From an uncultured Prevotella sp. (lineage in GTDB: Bacteria > Bacteroidota > Bacteroidia > Bacteroidales > Bacteroidaceae), in contig CATXJC010000029.1 in NCBI GenBank assembly GCA_958369755.1, forward strand, positions 1 to 23,725: a stretch of DNA of 23,725 nt, in the 5' to 3' direction. Below, piece by piece: positions 7,912-15,785 of the stretch (positions are counted from its first letter, which is position 1; each line of letters opens with the position of its first letter). The notes below the pieces were generated by a model. That model was not told where the DNA came from. It ran no database searches and was given only the letters and a program-made list of their open reading frames with translations. The position numbers and the translations under genes are program-made.

Positions 7912-9642
7912 TTAAGCATTTGCTGCATTAATCCAGCCCTGGATGTCGTCAACAGAAGGCTTCTCGTAGCCGAGCTTGTACTTCTTGTTGATTTCTCCAA
8001 TCTTCTGCTGCAAGCCTTGTGCTTTTTCTTCGCGGATATCAGAGATGAGGTTGAAGCCTGCCTTGCGGAGCACGTATGCCCAATCCTCTGGCACGCCAAT
8101 CTCTTCCCATTCCTTGATGGTGCTCTGTGGCATCTTCTTCTCTGGCTTCATCTGTGGGAAGAACAGTACCTCCTGAATGAAGGTCTTGCCTGTCATCAAC
8201 ATGACCAAGCGGTCGATACCGATACCGATACCTGATGTTGGAGGCATACCGTACTGGAGGGCACGGAGGAAGTCCTGATCGATGATCATCGCCTCGTCAT
8301 CACCCTTGTCAGCAAGCTTCATCTGGTCGATGAAACGCTCTTCCTGGTCAATTGGGTCGTTGAGCTCAGAGTATGCATTGGCAAGCTCCTTACCGTTTAC
8401 CATCAACTCGAAACGCTCGGTCAAGCCTGGCTTAGAACGGTGCATCTTGGTCAATGGAGACATCTCTACAGGATAGTCGGTGATGAAGGTTGGCTGGAGG
8501 AAGGTTCCCTCGCAGAACTCACCGAAGAGCTCATCAATCAACTTACCCTTACCCATGGTCTCATCTACGTCCATGCCCTTCTCCTTGCAGAATGCGCGGA
8601 TCTCTTCCTCGGTCTTGCCGTTGCAGTCGAAACCGGTCTTTTCCTTGATGGCATCGAGGATAGGCAGACGGCGATATGGAGCCTTGAAGCTGATGATGTT
8701 GCCATCAATCTCGCGCTCTGGCTTGCCGTTTACGGCGATACAGATTGTTTCGAGCAACTTCTCTGTGAAAGCCATCATCCAGTTGTAGTCCTTGTACTGA
8801 ACATAAAGCTCCATACAGGTAAACTCAGGGTTGTGGTTGCGGTCCATACCCTCGTTGCGGAAGTTCTTGCCGATTTCATAAACACCCTCGAAACCACCTA
8901 CGATGAGGCGCTTCAGGTAGAGCTCGGTAGCGATACGCATGTACATATCCTGATCGAGCGCATTGAAGTGGGTGATGAATGGGCGGGCTGAAGCACCACC
9001 GGCAATGCTCTGCAGGGTAGGAGTCTCTACCTCTGTATAACCTGCGTTGTCGAGTACGCTGCGGAGTGTGCGGAGTACGGTAGCACGCTGCAGGAAGGTC
9101 TCCTTTACGCCATCATTAACGATGAGGTCAACGTAGCGCTGGCGGTAACGCAACTCTGGATCATCGAACTTGTCGTAAGCCACGCCATCCTTATACTTCA
9201 CGATAGGGAGTGGCTTCAAGCTCTTAGAGAGCAGGCACAACTCCTTGGCGTGAACAGAAATCTCGCCAGTCTGTGTACGGAAAACGAAACCCTTTACGCC
9301 GATGAAGTCACCGATATCGAGGAGTTTCTTGAAAACAGTATTATAAAGGTCCTTGTTCTCGTCTGGACAAATCTCGTCGCGGGCGATATAAACCTGGATT
9401 CTTCCCTTTGAGTCCTGCAACTCAGCGAAGCTAGCTTTACCCATTACGCGGCGACCCATCATACGTCCGGCGATAACTACCTGGCGTGGCTCGTCCTCGT
9501 CCTTGAATTCAGCTTTGATATCTGTGCTGAATGCATTGGTTGGAAACTCTGCTGCTGGGTATGGGTCGATGCCCATCTCGCGCAATGTCTGAAGACTCTG
9601 TCTGCGAACGATTTCCTGTTCGCTTAGCTCTAAAATGTTCAT
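7912..9642 (-). CDS. lysS: Lysyl-tRNA synthetase, class II
   Basis: It charges tRNA-Lys with lysine. The N-terminal OB-fold anticodon-binding domain spans about residues 50-145 (VVIAGRMMGRRVMGKASFAELQDSKGRIQVYI). The class II catalytic core has motif 1 around RYRQRYVDLI, motif 2 FRNEGMDRNHNPEFT (261-275) and motif 3 GIGIGIDRLVM. At 576 residues it exceeds the E. coli enzyme (505) by a C-terminal extension of about 70 residues after motif 3 (from MKPEKKMPQSTIKEW onward), which I recognise as common in Bacteroidetes LysS. It heads the minus-strand run and diverges from the menaquinone cluster. Confidence 0.96.
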   Translation of the reverse strand: MNILELSEQEIVRRQSLQTLREMGIDPYPAAEFPTNAFSTDIKAEFKDEDEPRQVVIAGRMMGRRVMGKASFAELQDSKGRIQVYIARDEICPDENKDLYNTVFKKLLDIGDFIGVKGFVFRTQTGEISVHAKELCLLSKSLKPLPIVKYKDGVAYDKFDDPELRYRQRYVDLIVNDGVKETFLQRATVLRTLRSVLDNAGYTEVETPTLQSIAGGASARPFITHFNALDQDMYMRIATELYLKRLIVGGFEGVYEIGKNFRNEGMDRNHNPEFTCMELYVQYKDYNWMMAFTEKLLETICIAVNGKPEREIDGNIISFKAPYRRLPILDAIKEKTGFDCNGKTEEEIRAFCKEKGMDVDETMGKGKLIDELFGEFCEGTFLQPTFITDYPVEMSPLTKMHRSKPGLTERFELMVNGKELANAYSELNDPIDQEERFIDQMKLADKGDDEAMIIDQDFLRALQYGMPPTSGIGIGIDRLVMLMTGKTFIQEVLFFPQMKPEKKMPQSTIKEWEEIGVPEDWAYVLRKAGFNLISDIREEKAQGLQQKIGEINKKYKLGYEKPSVDDIQGWINAANA

Positions 9643-9682
9643 ATTCTATTCAGATATATCTTTTATTTTCTTATTTTTGGTG

Positions 9683-9690
9683 CAAAAATA
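9683..9690 (-). promoter_or_regulatory. Possible -7 element for lysS
   Basis: On the minus strand these bases read TATTTTTG, matching the Bacteroidetes -7 consensus TAnnTTTG, about 40 bases upstream of the lysS ATG. No TTTG is found at the expected distance further upstream, so the assignment is tentative. Confidence 0.4.
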
Positions 9691-9793
9691 CAAAATAAAT
9701 CTGAACTATATGCCGTTTTTTATGTTTTTTATTATTAAAGAAAGGAAAAGGTATGTAAAGTTTGCCCTTCATCAAATAAAAAGTGCGATAAAT

Positions 9794-9824
9794 TTTGTTT
9801 TCTCTAAAGAAAGTCTTACCTTTG
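9794..9824 (+). promoter_or_regulatory. Promoter of the menaquinone cluster
   Basis: TTTG (9794-9797), 19 bases, then TACCTTTG (9817-9824) matches the Bacteroidetes sigma-ABfr promoter. Transcription would begin near 9830, giving a leader of about 85 bases before the thioesterase ATG. Confidence 0.75.
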
Positions 9825-9914
9825 CGTTGAGTTTATCAGAAACATACTTTGGAGCGAAGAGAAAACGAATAGCTCTGAATCAATAACAAAATACGAAAAA
9901 TAGGAGATCATAAG

Positions 9915-10361
9915 ATGAACATAGATGAATTAGTAAAAAGAATCAGCAAGACTGATGGATTATCCAAGACCCTCGGAATGCATTTCATTTCTACCCCTGA
10001 GCCTGATACGCTTCAGGCAACGATGAAGGTAGATGAACGTAATCGCCAACCTTTCGGCTTCTTGAGTGGAGGTGCTTCTCTGGCTCTTGCCGAGAATGTG
10101 GCGGGTATCGGTTCCCTGGCGCTCTGTCCGGGACAGATTGCCGTGGGTATCAACGTGAGCGGTACTCATGTTCTGGCGGTCAGCGAGGGCGATATAGTTA
10201 CTGCCTTTGCCAAGATTGTGCACAAGGGCAGAACCTTGCATACCTGGCAGGTGGATATCAAGAATACGGCTGGTGAGGTAATCTGTACCGTACAGGTAAC
10301 CAACTATGTGTTTACTCCAAAGAAAGACAATCAGAAAAAGGGGGCAGAAACAAAGGTATGA
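9915..10361 (+). CDS. Hotdog-fold thioesterase, probable 1,4-dihydroxy-2-naphthoyl-CoA hydrolase
   Basis: A 148-residue PaaI/YdiI-type hotdog protein. The central segment FGFLSGGASLALAENVAG (47-64) carries the catalytic Glu (E60) and Gly-Gly of this family; the His that usually precedes the Gly pair (HGG) is Ser here. GINVSGTHVLAVSEGDIVTAFAKIVHKGRTLHTWQVDI is the second conserved half. YdiI/MenI enzymes release DHNA from DHNA-CoA, the step after MenB. Its placement first in a menF-menD-menB cluster, with an ATGA overlap to menF, supports that role; general acyl-CoA thioesterase activity is the alternative. TAGGAG at 9901-9906, eight bases before the ATG, is an unusually good ribosome site for this phylum. 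Confidence 0.85.
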   Translation: MNIDELVKRISKTDGLSKTLGMHFISTPEPDTLQATMKVDERNRQPFGFLSGGASLALAENVAGIGSLALCPGQIAVGINVSGTHVLAVSEGDIVTAFAKIVHKGRTLHTWQVDIKNTAGEVICTVQVTNYVFTPKKDNQKKGAETKV

Positions 10362-11536
10362 TAGCTTTTGCGTATTATCGTCTGCCTTATCTGCACCATG
10401 CTACCTATGTGGCTCAGCATGAGGGAGAACCTGAGGTACTCTCTTCTGTGGCAGAACTGAATGGCAAGGAAGGTTTCGTGATAGCTCCTTTCGCGCCATC
10501 CAGCGAATGTCCCGTGGTGCTGATGCATCCTGATGAAAGCAAACTGATCTCTGCCGAGGGGGCTGAAAATGCATCGCGATGCGGCACTTCCTACGTCGTG
10601 ACGCAGCAGAATTTACGTCGTGACGTAGCAGAATCTACGTCGGGACGTAATTTTGAAGCCTATGCAAGGGAGTTTGAATGCTTTCACCGGCAGCTCTCTG
10701 AAGGTAAATTCAGCAAGATTGTTCTGGCAAGAAAACTGCGTATTCAGAGCAATCGGCAGCCTTTAGAATCAGTCCAGACTTCAGCAGTGCAAGATGCCGG
10801 CAAGACTTCTGCTGTGCAGAATACTGTCAATACTTCAGTTGTGCAGGATGCAGACTCTTTAAAGGCTCTGTTTCTGAAGACCTGCCGGATGTATCCCCGT
10901 CTTTTTGTAGCCTTGGTTTATACACCCCAATCGGGTTTATGGCTGATGGCTACCCCTGAAATACTGCTCAAAGGTGAACAGAATCAGATGACAACCATGT
11001 CGCTGGCAGGCACCCAAAAGGCTGAACCTTCCAAGACCGTAGCCGATTATCCGGTAGAAGGGATAGAATGGTCGGAGAAGAACAGAGAGGAACAGCAGTA
11101 TGTAACCGATTATATCGAGGATTGCATCAAGGTCTTTTCGGATGATTATCAGAAGAAGGGACCTTATACCACGATGGCTGCCAATCTCTATCATCTCCGT
11201 ACAGACATCGCTTTCAGCCTGCATGATACGGGGTGTCTGGGCGATGTGCTCGATGCCTTATATCCTACGCCTGCCGTCTGCGGAATACCGAAGGATGAAG
11301 CTCGCCGGTTTATCCTGCAGCATGAACATCAGTCGCGCAAATACTACAGTGGTTTTGTGGGACCGATTTCGCCGAAAGGTAAGACGCATCTCTATGTTTC
11401 CCTGCGCTGCATGAACATCCTGGATGACGGCTCCTGCGAACTCTATGCCGGAGGCGGATTGCTGAAGGAGAGCGAGATGGAGAAGGAGTGGAAGGAAACT
11501 GAAGCTAAGATGCAGACCATCCTGTCGGTCCTGTAA
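10358..11536 (+). CDS. menF: Isochorismate synthase
   Basis: It converts chorismate to isochorismate, the entry step of menaquinone synthesis. The 392 residues include the chorismate-binding core: GKFSKIVLARK (117-126, with K120 as the likely water-activating Lys), ATPEILLK, SLAGTQKAE, the FVGPI segment and a C-terminal YAGGGLLKESEMEKEWKETEAKM. The first ATG overlaps the thioesterase stop (ATGA), so translation is probably coupled. Two local repeats lie in the N-terminal half: a palindrome-core array at about residues 71-98 and three 9-residue repeats at 141-167. Both flank the K120 strand and are likely surface loops. Nothing suggests loss of function, since the frame is intact. Confidence 0.92.
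   Translation: MIAFAYYRLPYLHHATYVAQHEGEPEVLSSVAELNGKEGFVIAPFAPSSECPVVLMHPDESKLISAEGAENASRCGTSYVVTQQNLRRDVAESTSGRNFEAYAREFECFHRQLSEGKFSKIVLARKLRIQSNRQPLESVQTSAVQDAGKTSAVQNTVNTSVVQDADSLKALFLKTCRMYPRLFVALVYTPQSGLWLMATPEILLKGEQNQMTTMSLAGTQKAEPSKTVADYPVEGIEWSEKNREEQQYVTDYIEDCIKVFSDDYQKKGPYTTMAANLYHLRTDIAFSLHDTGCLGDVLDALYPTPAVCGIPKDEARRFILQHEHQSRKYYSGFVGPISPKGKTHLYVSLRCMNILDDGSCELYAGGGLLKESEMEKEWKETEAKMQTILSVL
10570..10649. repeat. Palindrome-core tandem array B inside menF (4 cores, 22-bp period)
   Basis: Cores start at 10570 (TGCATCGCGATGCG, containing a perfect 12-bp palindrome), 10592 (TACGTCGTGACGCA), 10614 (TACGTCGTGACGTA) and 10636 (TACGTCGGGACGTA). Spacers of 8 bp are GCACTTCC, GCAGAATT and GCAGAATC. 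Because 22 is not a multiple of 3, successive copies are read in different frames, giving unrelated peptides (YVVTQQN, LRRDVAE, STSGRN) with no stop. The first core differs in sequence from the rest yet keeps symmetry and phase. Confidence 0.85.
10778..10858 (+). repeat. Three 27-bp in-frame tandem repeats in menF
   Basis: Units begin at 10778, 10805 and 10832 and encode TSAVQDAGK, then TSAVQNTVN, then TSVVQDADS (residues 141-167). They lengthen the loop after the K120 strand. Unlike array B the period keeps the frame and the copies are not palindromic, so this looks like an ordinary coding minisatellite. Confidence 0.85.
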
Positions 11537-11643
11537 AGGTCTTGCAGAGAAATGATAGGGATTTATTCTGGTTTTATAATGCTAAAAGACAAAAGCTCTT
11601 CAAGAATCTGAAAACATAAAAACAACCTAAAAAATAAGGTGAA

Positions 11644-13452
11644 ATGTATAGCAATAAAGAAAACGTCAATATTTTGACAAGTTTACTGGTAGCGCATGGT
11701 GTTCGCCATGCTGTGGTGTGCCCGGGCAGCAGAAATGCAGCCATAGTTCACAATCTCAACGAGTGTGAAGACATCACTTGTTATCCTGTAACCGACGAAC
11801 GTAGCGCCGGCTTCCAAGCTCTTGGACTTTCTATGGCTGAAGGTTATCAGCCTGTCGTAGTTTGTGTGACTTCGGGTTCTGCATTGCTCAATCTTTATCC
11901 GGCAGTAGCTGAGGCTTATTATCAGCAAATCCCACTCATAGTGATTTCTGCCGACAGACCGGCACAGTGGATCAACCAGCTGGATGGTCAGACGCTTCCT
12001 CAGCCTGATGCTTTGGGGCAGATGGTAAGAAAAGCAGTATCTCTGCCAGAAGTGTTCGCAGGTGAGCAGCAGGAAGAGATGCATTGGTATTGCAACCGGC
12101 TGGTCAACGAAGCGCTATTGAAAAGCATGGGGCGGGTAAAGGGACCTGTACACATCAATGTACCTATCTCTGAGCCTTTCTATTCGTTTACGAAAGAAGC
12201 TTTGCCCGTTGAGCGCAAGATAGAGGTTGCTTACTGCAGGGCAAATATTGACACATTTGATGGGACCCCTTTTGAATGTGTGTTAAAAGCCAAACGTCCA
12301 TTGTTGGTAATAGGACAGTTGGACAATACCGAAAAATATGTAGACTTGTTGGCTTATATTGACCGGATGCCTATATTATGGGAATCTCTGGCAATGCCAC
12401 CTTATCTATATAAGGTTCAGGAAGAACTGGGAGAAGATTGGAATAAAACCACCTTGTATGGCGCTTTCGAGAATTTGCTGGATGAAATAAAGGACGATGA
12501 AAGATTCCGTCCTGACCTGGTTTTTTATATAGGTGGACATATTGTGAGCAAGAAGCTGAAATCTTATCTGCGTTCGCTTAAAGGAGTTGAGCAGATAAGA
12601 ATCTCGCAAGAGGCTGATATCGAAGATACGTTCATGCATCTTACTAAAGTGATGGATTTGCCAAACAGTGATGCTATGTCATGGTTGGGTAATTTTGGCT
12701 GGCACAACCACTGGGAGGATTATCGCAGATTGTGGATGGATGCGTTGGCTAAAAGCTATGAACGTAAAGAGAACTTCAAGCCTGAGTTCAGCAGTCTGGC
12801 TACCGTAAAGGAATTCTTCAGCCAGCTTCAGAAGGTTGAACCTCAGAATTTCAAAGCGTTCACCTTAGGCGATAAAGATGCTCATGACGATGGTATCTAT
12901 GACCGCGAATTCGATACATTCCTTCCAGGTATGATGAGCAGCGTCTTCTCGGGCAACAGTTCTGCCATCCGGTTGATGAATCAGTATGCCGACCGCCATG
13001 TTTACTGCAATCGTGGTGTGAACGGCATAGAAGGTTCACTTTCTACGGCTGTAGGTTTCTCGATGTGCAAGAATGGGGCTGACAAGCATGTATACTGCGT
13101 TCTCGGCGACCTGAGTTTCTTCTATGACCAGAATGCGCTCTGGAATAGAAATCTGAATGGCAAGCTCCGTATCATCGTGCTCAATAATGGTGGCGGTGCC
13201 ATCTTTGGCAAGTTTCAGGGATTAAAGGAGAGTCAGGCTCGCGAAGAAATGGTAATGGCAAAGCATCATGCAACGGCTGAAGGAATCTGTAGCCAGAATG
13301 AGGTAAAATATCTCGCAGCTCATACGATGGAAGAGATGGAACAGGGCATCTGCCAATTGATTCATGCCGAGAGCGAGCGCCCGATGCTCCTGGAGGTTTT
13401 CACCGATATGGATGTAGATAACGAGATGCTGGAAGCCGTTCAGAAGTGCTGA
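11644..13452 (+). CDS. menD: 2-succinyl-5-enolpyruvyl-6-hydroxy-3-cyclohexene-1-carboxylate synthase
   Basis: A thiamine-diphosphate enzyme joining isochorismate and 2-oxoglutarate in menaquinone synthesis. The 602 residues include the N-terminal PYR domain with VCPGSRNAAI (25-34) and VTDERSAGFQALG, whose E52 is the cofactor-activating Glu. VTSGSALLNLYPAVAEAYY and ISADRP follow. The C-terminal PP domain has the ThDP/Mg motif from GDLSFFYDQNALW (488-500) to VLNNGGGAIF. Length is slightly above the E. coli enzyme (556). AAGGTG lies just before the ATG. A 107-base gap after menF has no clear terminator or promoter, so the two genes are probably co-transcribed. Confidence 0.95.
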   Translation: MYSNKENVNILTSLLVAHGVRHAVVCPGSRNAAIVHNLNECEDITCYPVTDERSAGFQALGLSMAEGYQPVVVCVTSGSALLNLYPAVAEAYYQQIPLIVISADRPAQWINQLDGQTLPQPDALGQMVRKAVSLPEVFAGEQQEEMHWYCNRLVNEALLKSMGRVKGPVHINVPISEPFYSFTKEALPVERKIEVAYCRANIDTFDGTPFECVLKAKRPLLVIGQLDNTEKYVDLLAYIDRMPILWESLAMPPYLYKVQEELGEDWNKTTLYGAFENLLDEIKDDERFRPDLVFYIGGHIVSKKLKSYLRSLKGVEQIRISQEADIEDTFMHLTKVMDLPNSDAMSWLGNFGWHNHWEDYRRLWMDALAKSYERKENFKPEFSSLATVKEFFSQLQKVEPQNFKAFTLGDKDAHDDGIYDREFDTFLPGMMSSVFSGNSSAIRLMNQYADRHVYCNRGVNGIEGSLSTAVGFSMCKNGADKHVYCVLGDLSFFYDQNALWNRNLNGKLRIIVLNNGGGAIFGKFQGLKESQAREEMVMAKHHATAEGICSQNEVKYLAAHTMEEMEQGICQLIHAESERPMLLEVFTDMDVDNEMLEAVQKC

Positions 13453-13467
13453 TAGAGGACCTGTAAG

Positions 13468-13486
13468 GAACTATAACTGATAGTTC
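13468..13486 (+). other. Small hairpin between menD and menB
   Basis: GAACTAT (13468-13474) pairs with ATAGTTC (13480-13486) over a 5-base loop, followed by a short TTTC. It is weak for a terminator and may only slow transcription. The rest of the spacer is a run of GTTCAAA-like direct repeats (about 13519-13541) directly before the menB start. Confidence 0.4.
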
Positions 13487-13548
13487 TTTCAAAAGAATAA
13501 GATAAATAGTAATCATAAAGTTCAAAATTCAAAGTTCAAAGTAATAAA

Positions 13549-14370
13549 ATGAGAGAATGGAAAAAGATAGAAGGTTTTGATTTCAAGGAAATCATCTTCG
13601 AGGAGTATAATCATATCGCTAAGATCACGATCAACCGTGAGCGCTACCGCAATGCTTTCACACCGTTGACCACTTGGGAGATGGCGCAGGCATTCAACTA
13701 TTGCCGCGACTGTCTGGATATCCGTGTGGTCATCCTGACGGGTGCCGGTGATAAGGCGTTCTGTGCAGGAGGTGATATGCATGTAAAGGGCCGAGGCGGT
13801 TATGTGGGTAACGATGGTGTGCCTCGCCTGAATGTGCTCGATGTGCAGATGCAGATTCGTCGTTTGCCAAAGCCGGTCATCGCTATGGTGAATGGTTATG
13901 CCATCGGTGGCGGTCATGTGCTTCATGTGATGTGCGACCTGACCATCGCTTCAGAGAATGCCATCTTTGGACAGACTGGTCCTAAGGTGGGAAGTTTTGA
14001 TGCCGGTTTCGGTTCTTCTTATCTGGCAAGAATGGTGGGTCAGAAGAAGGCTCGTGAAATCTGGTTCCTCTGCAAGCAGTATTCTGCCAAGGAGGCTGAA
14101 GAGATGGGAATGGTGAACAAGGTGGTGCCTCTCGAAAAGTTGGAAGATACCTGTGTAGAGTGGGCTGAAATTATGATGGAACGTTCGCCTCTGGCACTCC
14201 GTATGATCAAGGCTGGCTTGAATGCCGAACTGGATGGTCAGGCTGGTATTCAGGAGTTGGCTGGCGATGCCACGATGCTCTATTATACGATGGATGAGGC
14301 TCAGGAGGGCGGCAAGGCGTTCCTTGAGAAGCGCAAGCCTCGCTTCGAGGATTATCCTCAGTTCCCATAA
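13549..14370 (+). CDS. menB: 1,4-dihydroxy-2-naphthoyl-CoA synthase
   Basis: A crotonase-fold enzyme that cyclises O-succinylbenzoyl-CoA to DHNA-CoA. In 273 residues it has the oxyanion-hole segments DKAFCAGGDMHVKG (68-81) and NGYAIGGGHVLHVMCDL (115-131), and the MenB signature QTGPKVGSFDAGFGSSYLARMVG (142-164). The Gly after GPKV marks the bicarbonate-dependent type I enzymes, as in E. coli. The C-terminus RKPRFEDYPQFP is the usual MenB end. It is the last gene of the cluster; menC and menE, needed to make its substrate, are not next to it. A strong hairpin follows 22 bases after the stop. Confidence 0.95.
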   Translation: MREWKKIEGFDFKEIIFEEYNHIAKITINRERYRNAFTPLTTWEMAQAFNYCRDCLDIRVVILTGAGDKAFCAGGDMHVKGRGGYVGNDGVPRLNVLDVQMQIRRLPKPVIAMVNGYAIGGGHVLHVMCDLTIASENAIFGQTGPKVGSFDAGFGSSYLARMVGQKKAREIWFLCKQYSAKEAEEMGMVNKVVPLEKLEDTCVEWAEIMMERSPLALRMIKAGLNAELDGQAGIQELAGDATMLYYTMDEAQEGGKAFLEKRKPRFEDYPQFP

Positions 14371-14392
14371 TTTCATCAGCTATAAACAATAA

Positions 14393-14433
14393 AAACCTCG
14401 GAAGAAAAGCAATCTGCCAATCTTCCGAGGTTT
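14393..14433. terminator. Bidirectional terminator between menB and queF
   Basis: A perfect 13-bp stem (14393-14405 AAACCTCGGAAGA with 14421-14433 TCTTCCGAGGTTT) and a 15-base loop are followed on the plus strand by TTTCTTGTTTTTTTA. It lies between convergent genes, ends menB and can serve queF on the other strand through the A-rich left flank. Confidence 0.9.
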
Positions 14434-14442
14434 CTTGTTTTT

Positions 14443-14898
14443 TTATTCGTGAGTAGCGAATCTCTGCTCTGCCAGTTTCTCGTATTTGGTGCCTGGCTTG
14501 CCATAGTTGGCATACGGCCAGATGCTGATGCCGCCACGAGGAGTAAAGATGCCTGTTACCTCAATGTATTTAGGGTCCATCAGCTTGATGAGATCCTTCA
14601 TGATGATGTTCACGCAGTCTTCATGGAAGTCGCCATGATTGCGGAAACTGAAGAGATAAAGTTTCAGACTCTTGCTCTCTACCATCTTTACGTCAGGAAT
14701 ATAGCTGATGCGAATCTCTGCGAAATCTGGCTGACCCGTAATAGGGCAGAGCGATGTAAACTCAGGGCAGTTGAAACGAACCCAGTAATCATTGCCAGGA
14801 TGCTTGTTCACGAAAGTCTCGAGCACTTCTGGCGCATAATCCATTCTATATGTAGTCTTGGCACCTAATGCCTGAAGACCGTCTTCTTTTCTATCCAC
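14443..14898 (-). CDS. queF: NADPH-dependent 7-cyano-7-deazaguanine reductase (type I QueF)
   Basis: It reduces preQ0 to preQ1 in queuosine tRNA modification. The 151 residues contain the tunnelling-fold active site FTSLCPITGQPDF with catalytic C51 and D58, the QueF motif ESKSLKLYL (74-82) that binds NADPH, and RNHGDFHEDC (H88, E93). Length is that of the single-domain (YkvM-like) form. The start codon is GTG (14898); no in-frame ATG lies upstream and the N-terminus GLQALGAKTTYRMDYAPEVLE aligns with the family as I know it. It follows the transporter gene by 40 bases in one operon. Confidence 0.95.
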   Translation of the reverse strand: MDRKEDGLQALGAKTTYRMDYAPEVLETFVNKHPGNDYWVRFNCPEFTSLCPITGQPDFAEIRISYIPDVKMVESKSLKLYLFSFRNHGDFHEDCVNIIMKDLIKLMDPKYIEVTGIFTPRGGISIWPYANYGKPGTKYEKLAEQRFATHE

Positions 14899-14938
14899 GC
14901 TTGGTAATGTTTTAATGTTTGATATTTACTGATGTCTT

Positions 14939-15631
14939 TTAGCCGAGGCTGAAGATCTTGAATACATTGTAGGAGATGTTATTGTCGTATGCATCTTCAC
15001 CTTCATGCTTCTTCACGTATTTCACTACACGGATGGTCAGAGGCAATACCACAATCTCGTAGGCTGTCTTCAGTATCACCTGCCAGAGCATGAGCCAAGG
15101 CAATTCTGATGCAGGCACCACACCGCCCAGGGCAAGTGGGAAGAAGATAAGACTGTCGCAACTCTCACCGGCAATGGTACTGAGGATGGCACGGGCAGAG
15201 AAATGCTTGCCGCCATCGCGGATTTTCATCACGCTCATCACATAGGCATTGGCAAACGAACCGATGATGAAGGCTACGAAAGAGGCTGCTGCAATGCGGG
15301 GTGCCAGACCGAAGATGGCATGAAAACCGGCATCGTTGGTCCAATAAGGCGCTGCTGGAATCACATCGCAGATAGCACCCAGCGCCACGAAGAAGAAGTT
15401 CATCGCAAAGCCGGTCCAGATCAACAGACGCGCTTTCTGATAGCCCCATACTTCGCATACCACATCATTGATGATGTAGCTTACAGGGAATACGATAAGT
15501 CCACCGGTAAGGGAAACTGGCCCGAAGGCGATTTGCTTTGTTTCGAGTACGTTTGCTGCAATCAGGCAAACGCAGAAGAGGATGCTGAAAAGCATAAACA
15601 GCACGCTCACTTGAGTTTTTTTCTTGTCCAT
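14939..15631 (-). CDS. Queuosine precursor transporter, YhhQ/VUT-1 family
   Basis: A 230-residue inner-membrane protein with about six hydrophobic helices. It shows the family features LIAANVLETKQIAFGPVSLTGGLIVFPVSYIINDVVCEVWGYQKAR (N-terminal half) and FANAYVMSVMK plus AGESCDSLIFFPLA (C-terminal half). YhhQ of E. coli takes up preQ0/preQ1. The pairing with queF and a preQ1 riboswitch in front make a precursor-uptake role very likely here. The ATG at 15631 is chosen over the upstream TTG at 15658 because the latter lies inside the riboswitch aptamer. YhhQ alongside QueF suggests preQ0, or both bases, may be taken up. Confidence 0.9.
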   Translation of the reverse strand: MDKKKTQVSVLFMLFSILFCVCLIAANVLETKQIAFGPVSLTGGLIVFPVSYIINDVVCEVWGYQKARLLIWTGFAMNFFFVALGAICDVIPAAPYWTNDAGFHAIFGLAPRIAAASFVAFIIGSFANAYVMSVMKIRDGGKHFSARAILSTIAGESCDSLIFFPLALGGVVPASELPWLMLWQVILKTAYEIVVLPLTIRVVKYVKKHEGEDAYDNNISYNVFKIFSLG

Positions 15632-15634
15632 TTT

Positions 15635-15666
15635 CTTGTTTTTTACGAGGTTTACCAAGCACTCGG
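15635..15666 (-). promoter_or_regulatory. preQ1-I riboswitch controlling the transporter-queF operon
   Basis: Read on the minus strand: CGAG (15665-15662), a 12-base loop TGCTTGGTAAAC, CTCG (15649-15646) closing a short P1, then an A-rich strand (TAAAAAA) and CAAG (15638-15635). The loop CTTG and the tail CAAG are complementary and would form the P2 pseudoknot. The order, the 12-base loop and the A-rich third loop match the Bacillus queC preQ1-I aptamer closely. The tail ends three bases before the ATG, so ligand binding would hide the ribosome site: translational control of uptake and QueF by preQ1. Confidence 0.85.
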
Positions 15667-15703
15667 GTTATTGAATATGATGATTCTTTTCAGAAATCGG
15701 CTG

Positions 15704-15735
15704 CAAAATTACAACATTTCTTCCTAATAGCCAAA
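15704..15735 (-). promoter_or_regulatory. Promoter of the preQ1-regulated operon
   Basis: On the minus strand TTTG (15735-15732), 20 bases, then TAATTTTG (15711-15704): a full Bacteroidetes promoter. Transcription would start near 15697, about 30 bases before the riboswitch. Confidence 0.8.
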
Positions 15736-15743
15736 TATTTGGG

Positions 15744-15785
15744 CAAAAAAATGGCTCCAAATACTAATCACTAGCACTTGGAGCC
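15744..15785 (-). terminator. Terminator downstream of the phosphate transporter
   Basis: GGCTCCAA on the minus strand (15785-15778) pairs with TTGGAGCC (15760-15753), and the stem is followed by ATTTTTTT. It is the first good intrinsic terminator after the PiT stop codon, 185 bases away, and sits directly in front of the next promoter, insulating the two operons. Confidence 0.8.

Noticed and set aside
9635..9886. 83-codon frame in the divergent lysS/thioesterase spacer
   Set aside because: It overlaps the lysS start and both promoters, and its Phe/Lys-rich composition follows AT-rich intergenic sequence.
13519..13541. GTTCAAA-like direct repeats before menB considered as an operator
   Set aside because: Such AT-rich micro-repeats also occur before other genes here (5270-5345, 7800-7820) without common sequence, so they are more likely low-complexity spacer.
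15632..15658. TTG start for the queuosine precursor transporter
   Set aside because: It would place the start inside the riboswitch aptamer; the ATG at 15631 fits both family and regulation.
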